DNA of 15,367 bases, taken from NCBI GenBank assembly GCA_945787595.1, contig CALZJV010000258.1:1-15367 (forward strand), given 5' to 3'. This document shows positions 14,937 through 15,367 of the stretch, piece by piece (positions within the stretch are counted from its first letter, which is position 1; each line of letters opens with the position of its first letter). A program made the position numbers and the translations under genes. The stretch comes from an uncultured Desulfobacterales bacterium. Its GTDB lineage: Bacteria > Desulfobacterota > Desulfobacteria > Desulfobacterales > JAFDCJ01. Under the pieces are notes generated by a model. That model saw nothing but the letters and a program-made list of their open reading frames with translations. It ran no database searches and was not told where the DNA came from.

Positions 14937-15367
14937 AATGAGGATTCTCCTGCGATTATCGGATCGGTCTTCGGAGCAGGTGTGCCTTTTAATAATTTTC
15001 TAATGCCGGCGGAAAAGAAGAACAGAGCGGGAACGCACAGCAGATGATCGAGTTTGACCAGATAGTATAAAACGATTGTAAAAACGGTATTGTCGGTCGA
15101 GGTGATTTTAATATGCCATGTCCCCACTCGTTCCACTTCGATAATTTTTAGCTGTTCATCGAGTAGATGAGCGATGGCGGCGTCCGTGTTCCAGAGAATT
15201 AAAAACAGGGCGGCATATTGGATATAGCGCCATCCGGTCTCTTTCACCAGATCCCTAAAGCGAATCCAGTAGATGAAGATTCCCAGGCTGATGATAAAGA
15301 AAGCGTGGGCGAACTGATGCACGTATAGTCCTTCCGGATCGCTGTGGGCCTGGGTCGCCAGTGCCGG
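14933..15367 (-). CDS. Multi-pass membrane protein, partial at window edge
   Basis: The frame is open to the right edge, so the N-terminus is missing; a GTG at 15322 is probably internal. The visible part (144 residues) begins PALATQAHSDPEGLYVHQ, like the end of a signal peptide with an Ala-rich cleavage region followed by a mature start. About three or four membrane segments follow (FAHAFFIISLGIFIYWI; YIQYAALFLILW; VFTIVLYYLVKLDHLLCVPALFFF). I do not recognise a named family. HQFAH and KLDHLLC place histidines at the membrane faces, which could suit metal, heme or quinone contact, but that is only a guess. Its stop overlaps the kinase start as ATGA, so it is the first visible gene of the signalling operon and may be the sensory partner of the kinase. 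Confidence 0.75.
   Translation of the reverse strand, partial: PALATQAHSDPEGLYVHQFAHAFFIISLGIFIYWIRFRDLVKETGWRYIQYAALFLILWNTDAAIAHLLDEQLKIIEVERVGTWHIKITSTDNTVFTIVLYYLVKLDHLLCVPALFFFSAGIRKLLKGTPAPKTDPIIAGESSL

Noticed and set aside
1..15367. CRISPR array, tRNA or rRNA genes, complete insertion sequence
   Set aside because: No regularly spaced repeats, no tRNA-like cloverleaf or rRNA sequence, and no transposase frame were seen on either strand.

Overview
The window looks like accessory DNA from a Gram-negative anaerobe, most likely Desulfobacterota (a delta-proteobacterial sulfate-reducer-like genome). This is inferred from two sigma-54 enhancer-binding regulators, a selenocysteine-containing AhpD-like protein, a flavoprotein-like domain fused to a 2[4Fe-4S] ferredoxin, and several redox or dehydrogenase genes. 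No ribosomal or other phylogenetic marker is present. Base composition is patchy: the left third and the gaps are AT-rich, while the SDR gene and the right-hand two-component operon are richer in GC.

Layout. 1-1395: mostly gene-poor, with one Tat-like hypothetical ORF (376-972). 1396-2219: a short-chain dehydrogenase gene broken by an exact 23-bp tandem duplication. 2220-3589: non-coding DNA with diverged dispersed repeats around a small complete tRNA-binding-domain protein (2875-3228). 3590-5164 (minus): a GAF-AAA-Fis sigma-54 activator. It faces a plus-strand cluster (5392-6898) across a 227-bp gap that holds a good -24/-12 promoter (5332-5348) and, about 110 bp upstream of the predicted start point, a perfect 12-bp inverted repeat suited to be the activator's enhancer site. 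The cluster encodes a small alpha/beta protein, a chimeric protein with a PduO-type adenosyltransferase start and a cysteine-bearing tail, and an AhpD/carboxymuconolactone-decarboxylase-like protein whose CxxC motif is CxxU. The UGA is followed at once by a convincing bacterial SECIS hairpin with an apical GGUC loop.

6957-8437: a small unknown ORF, a membrane PAS protein, a GAF fragment and a Crp/Fnr fragment, apparently a decaying sensor/regulator set. 8547-11517: two medium-chain dehydrogenases flanking a PNPOx-like/ferredoxin fusion. 11518-12006: non-coding, with a probable terminator. 12007-15367 (minus): an operon of membrane protein (running off the right edge), PAS histidine kinase and NtrC-type response regulator, each pair joined by an ATGA overlap. 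The regulator has GAFTHA in place of GAFTGA.

The most interesting system is the 3590-6898 module: a GAF-sensing sigma-54 activator apparently controlling a small redox operon that ends in a selenoprotein. Frequent gene breakage nearby (SDR, PAS/GAF, Crp, PduO chimera) and dispersed repeats suggest a region undergoing rearrangement.
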